A stretch of 15,429 nucleotides of DNA. Source: an uncultured Prevotellaceae bacterium. Lineage in GTDB: Bacteria > Bacteroidota > Bacteroidia > Bacteroidales > Bacteroidaceae. Position 1 is the first letter of the stretch, and every line of letters starts with the position of its first letter. The translations under genes were made by a program, and so were the position numbers. Where the stretch lies: the NCBI GenBank assembly GCA_937910905.1, contig CALEPV010000075.1, positions 1-15,429 on the forward strand. The letters run 5' to 3'. Below, in pieces: positions 1 to 7,382 of the stretch. The notes beneath the pieces were generated by a model. The model did not search any database and was not told where the DNA came from. It worked only from the letters and a program-made list of their open reading frames with translations.

Positions 1-1092
1 AAGGATTTCCAGTGCCTCCCTGTACATCGCCTCGCTCTCCCCGAAACGCTGGGTGTCGGAGTACAGGTTTGCCAGATTGTTCAGCGTATGAGCCACATAA
101 GGCTCGTAGGCCTGCGGATTGGCGGAGGCAAGGCGGCGACGGATTTCCAGGGCCTTTTCATAATAGGGAGCAGCCCTTTGGAATTGGTTCTGTTTGTACA
201 GATAATATGCTGCATTAAACTGCCATTCGGCATTGGCGGTGTCCAACTCTGCGCGCAGTTCGATATAGTATGCTGCCGAATCGTGCTGGTTCTCCAACTT
301 GAAGCGGTCGAAGAACTTGTAGCAGTCGGAGGCGGCATCCTCCAACTTCTTCTGCGTGCCGGCCTTGGTAGCGGCAAGATCCTCCTGACGCTGGGCCAGT
401 TCTATTTCCTCCTCGGCCTCGGCCTGCTGTTCTCTCCTGATGGATGCAATGCGGTCTCTCATGTCGCCCTTCGACCGCAGCAGTGAGTCGGCCTCCATGA
501 GCCGCCCGTTGAGGATGGCATCGCTGATGCGCTGGTTCAGCGAGTCCATCTGGTCATAGTCCATCTGCGCATACTCCTTCGCCATATCGGCAATCAGCTT
601 CTCATTGTTCTGCTGGCTCTCGTAAAGTTCTGCCAACAGGCGGTTCTTCTCCTCGATGGTGGCGTTCATGGCATCTATCTCGTCCTCGCGCTTCTGCAAC
701 TGCTGCTGCAACGTGCGGCGCAGCTTACGCTCTGCCGTCACCTGGTCGGCCTGTTGCTGCTCGGGTGTCTCCATCACCAAATAGAGCGGGTTTCCGGAAT
801 AGGCATACGCTTTGGGTGCAGCATCGGCATCGACTAACTGATACCCTTTCTTCGTCACCGACTGCACCGTATAGTTCTTGCCGACGACAGGAAAGGAGAA
901 CGACCCGTCAGCGTTATGCACGCCCACTGCCGTCCGGCCATACAGAGACACGACGGCACCCGTCAGTCCCTGCCCCCTCACATACTGCCCGTTCACCATG
1001 CGCCCCTTGGTCTTCACGAACCCCTGCTGCGTTTGGGCCTGTACTGCTATCGACAGGAATAATAGCATATATATCCAAAGTGTTCTTTTCAT
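1..1092 (-). CDS. Exported coiled-coil and TPR protein, 3' end missing (runs off left edge)
   Basis: Translating the minus strand from the ATG at 1090-1092 gives 364 uninterrupted codons to the window edge, so the C-terminus is missing. Residues 1-19 (MKRTLWIYMLLFLSIAVQA) look like a Sec signal peptide, cut before QTQQG. Residues about 28-108 resemble a carboxypeptidase-regulatory-like beta-sandwich (LTGAVVSLYG, then NADGSFSFPV). Residues about 110-250 are rich in Gln, Glu, Lys and Arg and probably form a long coiled coil. Two tetratricopeptide repeats follow, near 287-320 (ending YYEKALEIRRRL) and 335-364 (LNNLANLYSDTQRFGESEAM). More repeats probably lie off the edge. Such periplasmic or envelope TPR proteins are common in Bacteroidales. 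They act as protein-binding scaffolds, but no partner can be named from this sequence. The gene is leftward, in the same direction as dnaE. Confidence 0.85.
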   Translation of the reverse strand, partial: MKRTLWIYMLLFLSIAVQAQTQQGFVKTKGRMVNGQYVRGQGLTGAVVSLYGRTAVGVHNADGSFSFPVVGKNYTVQSVTKKGYQLVDADAAPKAYAYSGNPLYLVMETPEQQQADQVTAERKLRRTLQQQLQKREDEIDAMNATIEEKNRLLAELYESQQNNEKLIADMAKEYAQMDYDQMDSLNQRISDAILNGRLMEADSLLRSKGDMRDRIASIRREQQAEAEEEIELAQRQEDLAATKAGTQKKLEDAASDCYKFFDRFKLENQHDSAAYYIELRAELDTANAEWQFNAAYYLYKQNQFQRAAPYYEKALEIRRRLASANPQAYEPYVAHTLNNLANLYSDTQRFGESEAMYREALEIL

Positions 1093-1115
1093 ATTTTACA
1101 GATGTTATATTTCTC

Positions 1116-1147
1116 CAAAATGATAATTCTCCCTCTAGTTCCGCAAG
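1116..1147 (-). promoter_or_regulatory. Candidate Bacteroidetes-type promoter for the TPR gene
   Basis: On the minus strand, CTTG (1144-1147) stands 20 bp before TCATTTTG (1116-1123). Each differs by one base from the Bacteroidetes consensus (TTTG, and TAnnTTTG). The predicted start would leave a leader of roughly 15-20 bases before the ATG at 1092. The -33 part lies inside the left arm of the inverted-repeat element described at 1132-1307. The match is imperfect. Confidence 0.45.
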
Positions 1148-1307
1148 CAATGAAAACCCCGTGTAGAACGGCCTGCGGTTCGAGAGCCTCGCCGACCGAC
1201 AGGGCGACGGCGGGTACATCCCGTTAATACAGGGACAAGTCCCTGTGCTGGGTTCTTTAGCCCCTATGGGGCTTGTTTTCAGCATATTTATTGCTTGCGA
1301 AACTTGA
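1132..1307. repeat. Compact intergenic element with imperfect inverted-repeat ends
   Basis: This fills most of the 216-base gap between the TPR gene and dnaE. The left end (TCTAGTTCCGCAAGCAAT, 1133-1150) and the reverse complement of the right end (TCAAGTTTCGCAAGCAAT, from 1289-1306) agree at 16 of 18 positions. A TGAAAAC block follows inside both ends, directly on the left and after 8 extra bases on the right. The roughly 110 bases between are GC-rich and hairpin-prone. The right arm begins just after the dnaE stop codon. No transposase is present and no clear target duplication is seen. A MITE-like or other dispersed repeat is the most economical reading, and a structured 3' UTR of dnaE is the alternative. 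Confidence 0.5.
1229..1273. other. Two adjacent perfect hairpins downstream of dnaE
   Basis: ACAGGGAC (1229-1236) and GTCCCTGT (1239-1246) are perfect complements 2 bases apart. AGCCCC (1259-1264) and GGGGCT (1268-1273) are perfect complements around TAT. Read leftward with dnaE, neither is followed by a T-run, so they are not standard intrinsic terminators for it. Read rightward, the second precedes TGTTTTC, but no rightward gene lies upstream. They could still slow polymerase or protect the dnaE mRNA 3' end. Confidence 0.5.
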
Positions 1308-1308
1308 A

Positions 1309-4300
1309 TCAATTTATCCTATACCTTATCGTCGGCTGGGAGTCGAGGTAGTCGATGAGTTGCGATGACAGCTGAATCTGGCGGTTGCGGCTGCGCAAAG
1401 TGAGGTTCATCTGCCCCTCTGGGTCGAGTATCTGGAAGTAGAGATTCACACACCCTGGCTCCTGCGTGAGCTGTTCGAGCGAGTAGACACTGTCGTTGGT
1501 GAGATCCGACAACGGTATGATGACGGTCAGGCTCTCCACCATTTGGTCCTTCACGTCACTCAGGAATTCGATGCGGCCTATGGTCACATCCGTGCGAGCC
1601 GGGTTGAAGCGGCCGGGCTGAATGCGTGCAGAGATCAGTATGGCATTGCCCGGCTCCATGTATCCTCCCCATGTGGTCCAGTCCTGCCCCCACAGCGGCA
1701 GTTCGCAGGTGCCGGTATAGTCCTCGATGGTGGCTATGCCGTAGGCCTTGCCACTCTTGCCTACGCCCTTGCGCACAGCTGTGACCATACCGCCGAACTG
1801 TATGTCCTGCTCTATGAAACGCTCCTTCTCGGCCATGTCCACAGCATGGAAGTTGCACACGTGCTTCAGCACTATGGAGAAGTCGTGCAACGGATGCGAA
1901 GACAGGTAGATACCCACATAGTCGCGCTCCTTGTTGAGCATTTCCAGGCGTGTCCACTCCACGTACTCGGCCGGCGGCTGAGGTGTGGGCACCTCGATGC
2001 TGTCGAAGTCGCCGAACAGCGAGCTCTGTGCCGATATGCGGGCATCCTGATAGCTCTGGCCGAAGCGCAGCAGGATGTCTATATACAGGTCGCCACGCGA
2101 TGTCACCGGCGTGAAGAACTGCTCGCGGTGCACCTCCTTGAAGCAGTCGAGCGCGCCACTGAGCACCAGCGCCTCCAGACCGTTGCGCTTGACAGCCGGC
2201 AGGTTCACACGCTGCACGAAGTCGAAGATGCTCTTGAATTCACCTCCCTGCTTGCGCTGCTCAATGATGTTCTCCACAGCACTCTCGCCCAGGTTCTTGA
2301 TTGCACCCAAGCCAAAGCGTATGTTGCCCTCGTCGTCAACGCTGAACTTCTGCTGACTACGGTTGATGTTAGGTCCCAGTGTACTGATGCCCAACGATTT
2401 GCACTCGGACATCAGCTTCGTGATTTCGGTTATATTGTCTAGGTTGCGAGTCATCACAGCCGCCATGTACTCGGCCGGATAGTTGGCCTTGAGCCACGCC
2501 GTCTGATAGGCCACCCACGAGTAGCACGTGGCATGACTCTTGTTGAAAGCATAGCTTGCAAACTTCTCCCAGTCGGCCCATATCTTCTTCAGTTTCTCTG
2601 GGTCGTGGCCGTTGGCCTGCCCCTGCGAGATGAACTGTGGCTTCATGTGGTCCAGTTTTTCGCGCAGCTTCTTGCCCATCGCCTTACGCAGCGTGTCGCT
2701 CTCGCCGCGGGTGAAGTTGGCCAGCTGGCGCGAGAGCAGCATGACCTGCTCCTGATACACCGTGATGCCGTAGGTGTCCTTGAGGTACTTCTCCATGCAC
2801 GGTATGTCGTACTCCACAGGCTTGCGACCTTGCTTGCGGTCGATGAAGTCGGGAATGTAGTCCATAGGGCCAGGACGGTACAGGGCATTCATGGCTATAA
2901 GGTCCTCGAATGTTGACGGCTGCAGCTCGCGCAGATACTTCTGCATGCCTTGGCTTTCAAACTGGAACGTGCCCACCGTGCGCCCCTCGCAGTAGAGATG
3001 ATAGGTGGCAGGGTCGTTGATGTCTATCTGGTCGATATCTATGTCGATGCCCATGCTGTCGCGCACATTGGACACAGCTTCCTTGATGATGCTCAGCGTC
3101 TTGAGTCCCAGGAAGTCCATCTTAATCAAGCCCGTGTCCTCGATTACCGAGCCCTCGTACTGTGTGCATATCAGTTTCTCGCCCGTCTCCTTGTCCTCGG
3201 CAGTGCTGACCGGCACCCAGTCGGACACGTCGTCGCGGCAGATAATCACGCCACAGGCATGTACGCCCGTATTGCGCACATTACCTTCAAGCATCTGTGC
3301 GTAGCGCATCATGTCGCGTATGTTCTCATTGGGCGATGCCGCTGCCTGCTGCAGTTCGGGCACACACGATATGGCGTTAGGCAGATTCATCTTCAGCCCG
3401 TCAGGCAGACGGTCAGGTATGGCCTTGGCCAGCGCATTGGCTGTCTCGATAGGCAGTTTCTGCACACGCGCAACATCCTTGATAGCCAGCTTAGTAGCCA
3501 TTGTACCGTATGTGATGATGTGCGCCACATTGTTCTCGCCGTACTTCTGGGTCACCCATGAGAGCACCTTGCCGCGTCCGTCGTCGTCGAAGTCCACGTC
3601 GATATCAGGCAGCGATATACGGTCGGGGTTCAGGAAGCGCTCGAACAGCAGGTCGTACTGTATCGGGTCCACCTTGGTGATGCCCAGACAGTAGGCCACC
3701 ACGCTGCCTGCAGCCGAGCCACGGCCTGGACCTACACTCACGTTGAGCTCGTAGCGGGCGGCATTGATATAGTCCTGCACTATGAGGAAGTAGCCAGGGA
3801 AGCCCATCGTCTTCATCACGTGCAGCTCGAAGCGTATGCGGTCGTCCACCTCCTTCGACAGCGGATCGCCGTATATCTGCTTAGCTCCGCGATAGGCCAA
3901 CATGCCCAGATAGTCGGCCTCCAGCTTCAGCCGGTACAGCTTGTCTACCCCGCCCAGCTTCTTTATTTTGTCCTCGGCAGCCTCGCGCGAGCACACCACG
4001 TGACCATTCTCGTCACGGGTGAACTCTTCGAACAGCTGCTCGTCGGTGAAGCGGGTGCGGTACTCTTCCTCCGTGCCGAAGTCCTTTGGTATGGCGAAGT
4101 TCGGCATAATGGGTGCATGGTCTATGCTGTAGGTCTCCACCTTGGCCAGCACATCGAGAGTATTGTCCAGCGCTTCGGGTACATCGGCAAAGATGGCGTT
4201 CATCTCCGCCTGCGTCTTGAACCACTCCTGTTTGGAGTATAGCATACGCTTCGGGTCGTCGAGGTCGCGCCCCGTGCCCAGGCATATCAGTCGGTCGTGA

Positions 4301-5016
4301 GCCTCGGCATTCTCCTCGTTCACGAAGTGCACATCGTTGGTACACACCAGTTTGATGCCGTGCTTGTGGGCCAGTTCGATGAGTACGGCATTGGCCTGCT
4401 GCTGCAACGGGTATGTCTCGCGGTTGGCACGCTGCTGCGGGTCGGTCACCTGATGACGCTGCAGCTCCAGATAGTAGTCGTCGCCGAACACGCGCTTATA
4501 CCACAGCATCGTCTCCTCGGCTCCAGCTATGTCGCCATCAATGATCTTGCGTGGCACCTCGCCTGCAATACATGCCGAACACACTATCAGCCCCTCGGCA
4601 TGAGCCGCCAGCTCGTTGTGGTCGGTGCGAGGCCTGTTGTAGAAGCCGTCCACCCACGATTTCGACACCAGCTTGATCAGGTTGTGATAGCCGCGCTCGT
4701 TCTTGGCGAGCACTATCAGGTGGTAACGGCGGTCATCGCCCTTGTCCTTATCCTTGTCATATAAGGTACGGTTGGCAACGTACATCTCACAGCCGAAGAT
4801 TGGCTTGAAGAGCGGCTTGCCTGCCTTCTTCAAGTCCTTGTTCTTCTTGCCTACATAGTTGAAAAACTCCTTGATGCCCATCATGTTGCCATGATCGGTA
4901 ACAGCCATACCCTGCATACCATCGTTGATTGCTTTCTCCACAAGGTTGGGTATGGATGCCTGCCCATCGAGCAGGGAGTATTGTGTATGTACGTGTAGAT
5001 GTACGAAATCGTGCAT
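1309..5016 (-). CDS. dnaE: DNA polymerase III subunit alpha
   Basis: This is the catalytic subunit of the replicative DNA polymerase, 1235 residues, in the normal range for DnaE. The ATG at 5014-5016 is chosen because it starts directly at the PHP domain (MHDFVHLHVHTQYS). A TTG 45 bases upstream would add 15 residues read from a low-complexity leader. Domains in order: PHP (about 1-270; HLHVH, DHG at 41-43, TNDVHF at 226-231); the polymerase palm with PDIDVDF at 470-476 and MDFLGL at 633-638, which holds the expected third catalytic Asp (D634); fingers and helix-hairpin-helix region; the clamp-binding motif QSSLF at 997-1001; and an OB fold (about 1070-1155). GPGRGSAAGS (429-438) is the conserved motif just ahead of the palm. 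There is no exonuclease domain of the PolC type. The gene is leftward and probably monocistronic, with psd divergent from it. Confidence 0.97.
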   Translation of the reverse strand: MHDFVHLHVHTQYSLLDGQASIPNLVEKAINDGMQGMAVTDHGNMMGIKEFFNYVGKKNKDLKKAGKPLFKPIFGCEMYVANRTLYDKDKDKGDDRRYHLIVLAKNERGYHNLIKLVSKSWVDGFYNRPRTDHNELAAHAEGLIVCSACIAGEVPRKIIDGDIAGAEETMLWYKRVFGDDYYLELQRHQVTDPQQRANRETYPLQQQANAVLIELAHKHGIKLVCTNDVHFVNEENAEAHDRLICLGTGRDLDDPKRMLYSKQEWFKTQAEMNAIFADVPEALDNTLDVLAKVETYSIDHAPIMPNFAIPKDFGTEEEYRTRFTDEQLFEEFTRDENGHVVCSREAAEDKIKKLGGVDKLYRLKLEADYLGMLAYRGAKQIYGDPLSKEVDDRIRFELHVMKTMGFPGYFLIVQDYINAARYELNVSVGPGRGSAAGSVVAYCLGITKVDPIQYDLLFERFLNPDRISLPDIDVDFDDDGRGKVLSWVTQKYGENNVAHIITYGTMATKLAIKDVARVQKLPIETANALAKAIPDRLPDGLKMNLPNAISCVPELQQAAASPNENIRDMMRYAQMLEGNVRNTGVHACGVIICRDDVSDWVPVSTAEDKETGEKLICTQYEGSVIEDTGLIKMDFLGLKTLSIIKEAVSNVRDSMGIDIDIDQIDINDPATYHLYCEGRTVGTFQFESQGMQKYLRELQPSTFEDLIAMNALYRPGPMDYIPDFIDRKQGRKPVEYDIPCMEKYLKDTYGITVYQEQVMLLSRQLANFTRGESDTLRKAMGKKLREKLDHMKPQFISQGQANGHDPEKLKKIWADWEKFASYAFNKSHATCYSWVAYQTAWLKANYPAEYMAAVMTRNLDNITEITKLMSECKSLGISTLGPNINRSQQKFSVDDEGNIRFGLGAIKNLGESAVENIIEQRKQGGEFKSIFDFVQRVNLPAVKRNGLEALVLSGALDCFKEVHREQFFTPVTSRGDLYIDILLRFGQSYQDARISAQSSLFGDFDSIEVPTPQPPAEYVEWTRLEMLNKERDYVGIYLSSHPLHDFSIVLKHVCNFHAVDMAEKERFIEQDIQFGGMVTAVRKGVGKSGKAYGIATIEDYTGTCELPLWGQDWTTWGGYMEPGNAILISARIQPGRFNPARTDVTIGRIEFLSDVKDQMVESLTVIIPLSDLTNDSVYSLEQLTQEPGCVNLYFQILDPEGQMNLTLRSRNRQIQLSSQLIDYLDSQPTIRYRIN

Positions 5017-5017
5017 T

Positions 5018-5050
5018 GGAAAGTGAACAGTGTAAGGGTGAAAAGTGAAT
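5018..5050 (-). repeat. Pyrimidine-rich repetitive leader before the dnaE start
   Basis: On the minus strand the bases just before the dnaE ATG contain TTCACTTT twice (5042-5049 and 5020-5027), with the related CACCC and CACTG runs between. There is no Shine-Dalgarno sequence. The tract is nearly free of G, so it should remain unpaired. Confidence 0.5.
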
Positions 5051-5069
5051 AATTCGCGCAAAAGCGGTG

Positions 5070-5101
5070 CTAAATTAGGTTAGTTTCGCCGAACTGCCAA
5101 A
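5070..5101 (-). promoter_or_regulatory. Promoter of dnaE
   Basis: On the minus strand TTTG (5098-5101) is followed after 20 bp by TAATTTAG (5070-5077). This is a full -33 match and a 7-of-8 match to the Bacteroidetes -7 consensus TAnnTTTG, at the consensus spacing. Transcription would start near 5063, leaving a leader of roughly 45 bases that carries the repetitive tract. Confidence 0.7.
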
Positions 5102-5117
5102 AAAGGTGCGCATATTT

Positions 5118-5148
5118 TTTGCCCGCATCAGTTTATTACCTACTTTTG
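5118..5148 (+). promoter_or_regulatory. Promoter of the psd-pssA-pyrH cluster
   Basis: TTTG (5118-5121), a 19-bp spacer and TACTTTTG (5141-5148) match the Bacteroidetes housekeeping promoter consensus exactly. Transcription would start near 5155, about 30 bases before the psd ATG. The -33 box lies 16 bp from the divergent dnaE -33 box. Confidence 0.8.
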
Positions 5149-5184
5149 TAACGCAAATAGCGCATAACCTTTACGAATGATACC

Positions 5185-5883
5185 ATGGTGAAGCGGCTAC
5201 GAAAGATTCGAAAACAGATACGACTACATAGCGAAGGCACACATACTCTCATCTACAGTTGTACCGTCTTGGCTGCCATCTGCGCAGCTGTAGGCTATGC
5301 CTTCGGTTACGACAGCATCCCATTCTTTATCCTACTTGGAGCATCCATCTTTCTCTACCTGCTGGTCGTCAACTTCTTCCGCTGTCCACCCCGCCGCTTT
5401 GAGGGCGATGTAGAGGGCGTGGTAGTGGCTCCAGCCGATGGCAGGGTTGTAGTTGTTGAGGAAGTTGACGAGAACGAGTACTTCCAAGACCGCCGCCTGA
5501 TGATCAGCATCTTCATGAGTCCACTCAACGTGCACGCCAACTGGGTGCCGGTGGAAGGAACCATCAAGAAGGTGGAGCACCACAGCGGACGCTATCAGGC
5601 TGCCTGGCTACCCAAGGCCAGCACCGACAATGAGCGTAGCACCGTTGTCATTGAGACACCCGAAGGTGTTGAGGTGCTGGTGCGCCAGATTGCAGGTGCT
5701 ATGGCACGCCGTATCGTCACCTACACCAACGTGGGCGACGAGTGCCTGATTGACGACCATCTGGGATTCATCAAGTTCGGCTCCAGAGTGGATGTCTACC
5801 TACCGCTCGACACCAAGGTATTCGTACATGTTGGACAGCGCACCACTGGCAATGAGACCGTGCTGGCCGAGCTTAATATCTAA
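5185..5883 (+). CDS. psd: Phosphatidylserine decarboxylase (short type)
   Basis: The enzyme decarboxylates phosphatidylserine to phosphatidylethanolamine at the inner membrane, using a pyruvoyl group made by self-cleavage. At 232 residues it belongs to the short PSD class. Two hydrophobic segments (about 22-40 and 44-65) anchor it. The catalytic core follows: APADG (82-86, with D85), SPLNVHANWVP (112-122, with H117) and GFIKFGSRVDVYLP (194-207). Cleavage is expected between G199 and S200, giving a long beta chain and a C-terminal alpha chain of about 33 residues that starts with the pyruvoyl. The ATG at 5185 fits the promoter at 5118-5148. The downstream gene pssA makes its substrate and starts 28 bases after its stop codon, so the two are almost certainly co-transcribed. 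Confidence 0.94.
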   Translation: MVKRLRKIRKQIRLHSEGTHTLIYSCTVLAAICAAVGYAFGYDSIPFFILLGASIFLYLLVVNFFRCPPRRFEGDVEGVVVAPADGRVVVVEEVDENEYFQDRRLMISIFMSPLNVHANWVPVEGTIKKVEHHSGRYQAAWLPKASTDNERSTVVIETPEGVEVLVRQIAGAMARRIVTYTNVGDECLIDDHLGFIKFGSRVDVYLPLDTKVFVHVGQRTTGNETVLAELNI

Positions 5884-5911
5884 CGGAAGCTCTCTTTAAG
5901 TTACAACAGCA

Positions 5912-6616
5912 ATGCTTGCATTTCTACCCAACACCCTCACATGCTGCAACTTGATATGCGGTTGCATGGCAGCGGGGGCAGCCTTCCATGCCCACTACGT
6001 ATGGGCGCTAGTGATGATACTGTGCGGAGCCGTGTTCGACTTCTTCGACGGCATGGTGGCACGACTGCTTGGCGTGAGCTCACCCATAGGCAAGGAGCTT
6101 GACTCGCTGGCCGACGTAGTGACCTTCGGTGTGGCTCCATCGGCCATGCTGTTTCAGCTGTACGGCGCTGTGCAATACCCCGAATGGCTACAGCCGCTAC
6201 AGTCCTACAGTCCCTACCTGGCATTCATCATGGCAGCGTTTTCAGCCCTGCGTCTGGCCAAATTCAACCTCGACGACCGGCAGACCACATCGTTCATCGG
6301 TCTGCCCACCCCGGCCAACGCCCTCTTCTGGGGCTCGCTGATTGTCGGACAGTACGCATTCCTCACATCGGCACGCTTCAACGTGGTGTTCCTGTTCCTG
6401 CTGATGATGCTGTTCTGCCTGCTGCTTGTGGCCGAGCTACCGCTCTTCGCACTGAAATTCAAGAACCTATCATGGCACGATAACGCCATCAAGTACATCT
6501 TCCTGCTTGGCTGCCTGGCCCTGCTGCCCATAGGTGTGAGTGCCTTTGCCGCCATCGTGGTATGGTACATATTGTTAAGCATAGCACGCAACATGCTAAC
6601 GAGACAGACAAAATGA
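5912..6616 (+). CDS. pssA: CDP-diacylglycerol--serine O-phosphatidyltransferase
   Basis: This integral membrane enzyme joins serine to CDP-diacylglycerol, giving phosphatidylserine and CMP. It has 234 residues and several hydrophobic helices (for example about 27-43, 72-85, 98-115, 164-185 and 202-228). The CDP-alcohol phosphotransferase signature is complete: D43, D46-G47, A50-R51, G60, D64 and D68, with the required spacing. The size and hydrophobic pattern fit the membrane (type II) serine transferase, and the adjacent psd gene specifies serine rather than glycerol phosphate or inositol as the acceptor. It lies between psd (28 bases upstream) and pyrH (55 bases downstream). Confidence 0.94.
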   Translation: MLAFLPNTLTCCNLICGCMAAGAAFHAHYVWALVMILCGAVFDFFDGMVARLLGVSSPIGKELDSLADVVTFGVAPSAMLFQLYGAVQYPEWLQPLQSYSPYLAFIMAAFSALRLAKFNLDDRQTTSFIGLPTPANALFWGSLIVGQYAFLTSARFNVVFLFLLMMLFCLLLVAELPLFALKFKNLSWHDNAIKYIFLLGCLALLPIGVSAFAAIVVWYILLSIARNMLTRQTK

Positions 6617-6635
6617 TTCATGATTCATAAATCCC

Positions 6636-6670
6636 CATTCTTCATTCATCATTCTTCATTCGTCATTCGT
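6636..6670 (+). repeat. Five tandem 7-base repeats abutting the pyrH start
   Basis: CATTCTT, CATTCAT, CATTCTT, CATTCGT and CATTCGT run without a break from 6636 to 6670, consensus CATTCNT. The next bases (6671-6674) are CATG, so the pyrH ATG continues the phase of the array. A looser ATTCATGATTCAT precedes it (6616-6628). No Shine-Dalgarno motif is present. The array occupies most of the pssA-pyrH spacer. Confidence 0.85.
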
Positions 6671-6671
6671 C

Positions 6672-7379
6672 ATGAAGTTCCATCGCATCCTACTGAAGCT
6701 GTCGGGCGAGAGCCTGATGGGAGAGAAGAAATACGGCATTGACGAGAATCGTCTGGCCGAGTACGCAGAACAAATCAAGGAGATACACGATGCCGGTATA
6801 CAGATAGGCATCGTCATCGGAGGCGGCAACATCTTCCGCGGACTATCAGGAGCCGGCAAAGGCTTCGACCGTGTGAAGGGCGACCAGATGGGCATGTGTG
6901 CCACCGTTATCAACTCACTGGGCCTGAGCAGCGCCCTGGGAGCCGTCGGTGTGCCATCGCGCGTGCTGACAGCCATACGCATGGAGCCTATCGGCGAGTT
7001 TTACACCAAGTGGCGTGCCATCGAAGCACTGGAGCGCGGCGAGGTGGTGATAATGAGCGGCGGCACTGGCAATCCATACTTCACTACCGACACCGGTTCA
7101 TCGCTGCGCGGTATCGAGATTGAGGCCGACGTGATGCTCAAGGGCACACGTGTGGACGGCATCTACACCGCCGACCCGGAGAAGGACCCGACAGCCACGA
7201 AGTTCGATGACATCACCTATGATGAGATCTACCAGCGCGGCCTGAAGGTGATGGACCTTACCGCCACCACGATGTGCAAGGAGAACAACCTGCCCATCTA
7301 TGTGTTCAACATGGACGTGCGCGGCAACCTGCGCCGCGTCATGGACGGCGAGCCCATCGGCACCTACGTGCACCTGTAG
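6672..7379 (+). CDS. pyrH: UMP kinase
   Basis: The cytoplasmic enzyme phosphorylates UMP to UDP using ATP, the first step from UMP toward UTP and CTP. It has 235 residues, the usual bacterial length, and an amino-acid-kinase fold: KLSGES (9-14) for phosphate binding, IGGGNIFRG (49-57), GTGNPYFTTD (131-140) for UMP and gamma-phosphate contacts, and KGTRVDGIYTADP (157-169) for the nucleotide. It is unrelated to eukaryotic UMP/CMP kinases. The start is fixed by the conserved MKFHRILLKLSGE beginning. No promoter is visible in the 55-base gap after pssA, so it is probably transcribed with psd-pssA. CTP made from its product feeds CdsA, so the grouping makes metabolic sense. Its stop codon is 3 bases from that of the convergent birA. 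Confidence 0.97.
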   Translation: MKFHRILLKLSGESLMGEKKYGIDENRLAEYAEQIKEIHDAGIQIGIVIGGGNIFRGLSGAGKGFDRVKGDQMGMCATVINSLGLSSALGAVGVPSRVLTAIRMEPIGEFYTKWRAIEALERGEVVIMSGGTGNPYFTTDTGSSLRGIEIEADVMLKGTRVDGIYTADPEKDPTATKFDDITYDEIYQRGLKVMDLTATTMCKENNLPIYVFNMDVRGNLRRVMDGEPIGTYVHL

Positions 7380-7382
7380 GCA

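Noticed and set aside
914..1312. A 132-codon minus-strand frame across the spacer next to dnaE
   Set aside because: It overlaps the start of the TPR gene out of frame and reads through the hairpin-rich element; it has no promoter or family resemblance I can support.
1543..2442. A 299-codon open frame on the plus strand
   Set aside because: It is antisense to well-conserved dnaE and shows no recognisable motif or leader.
5017..5061. TTG start giving DnaE 15 extra residues
   Set aside because: The extension is encoded by a low-complexity leader, while the ATG at 5016 begins exactly at the conserved PHP start.
5177..5191. Four-codon upstream frame (M-I-P-W) overlapping the psd start
   Set aside because: It is too short and without context to separate from chance, although its stop codon overlaps the psd start region.
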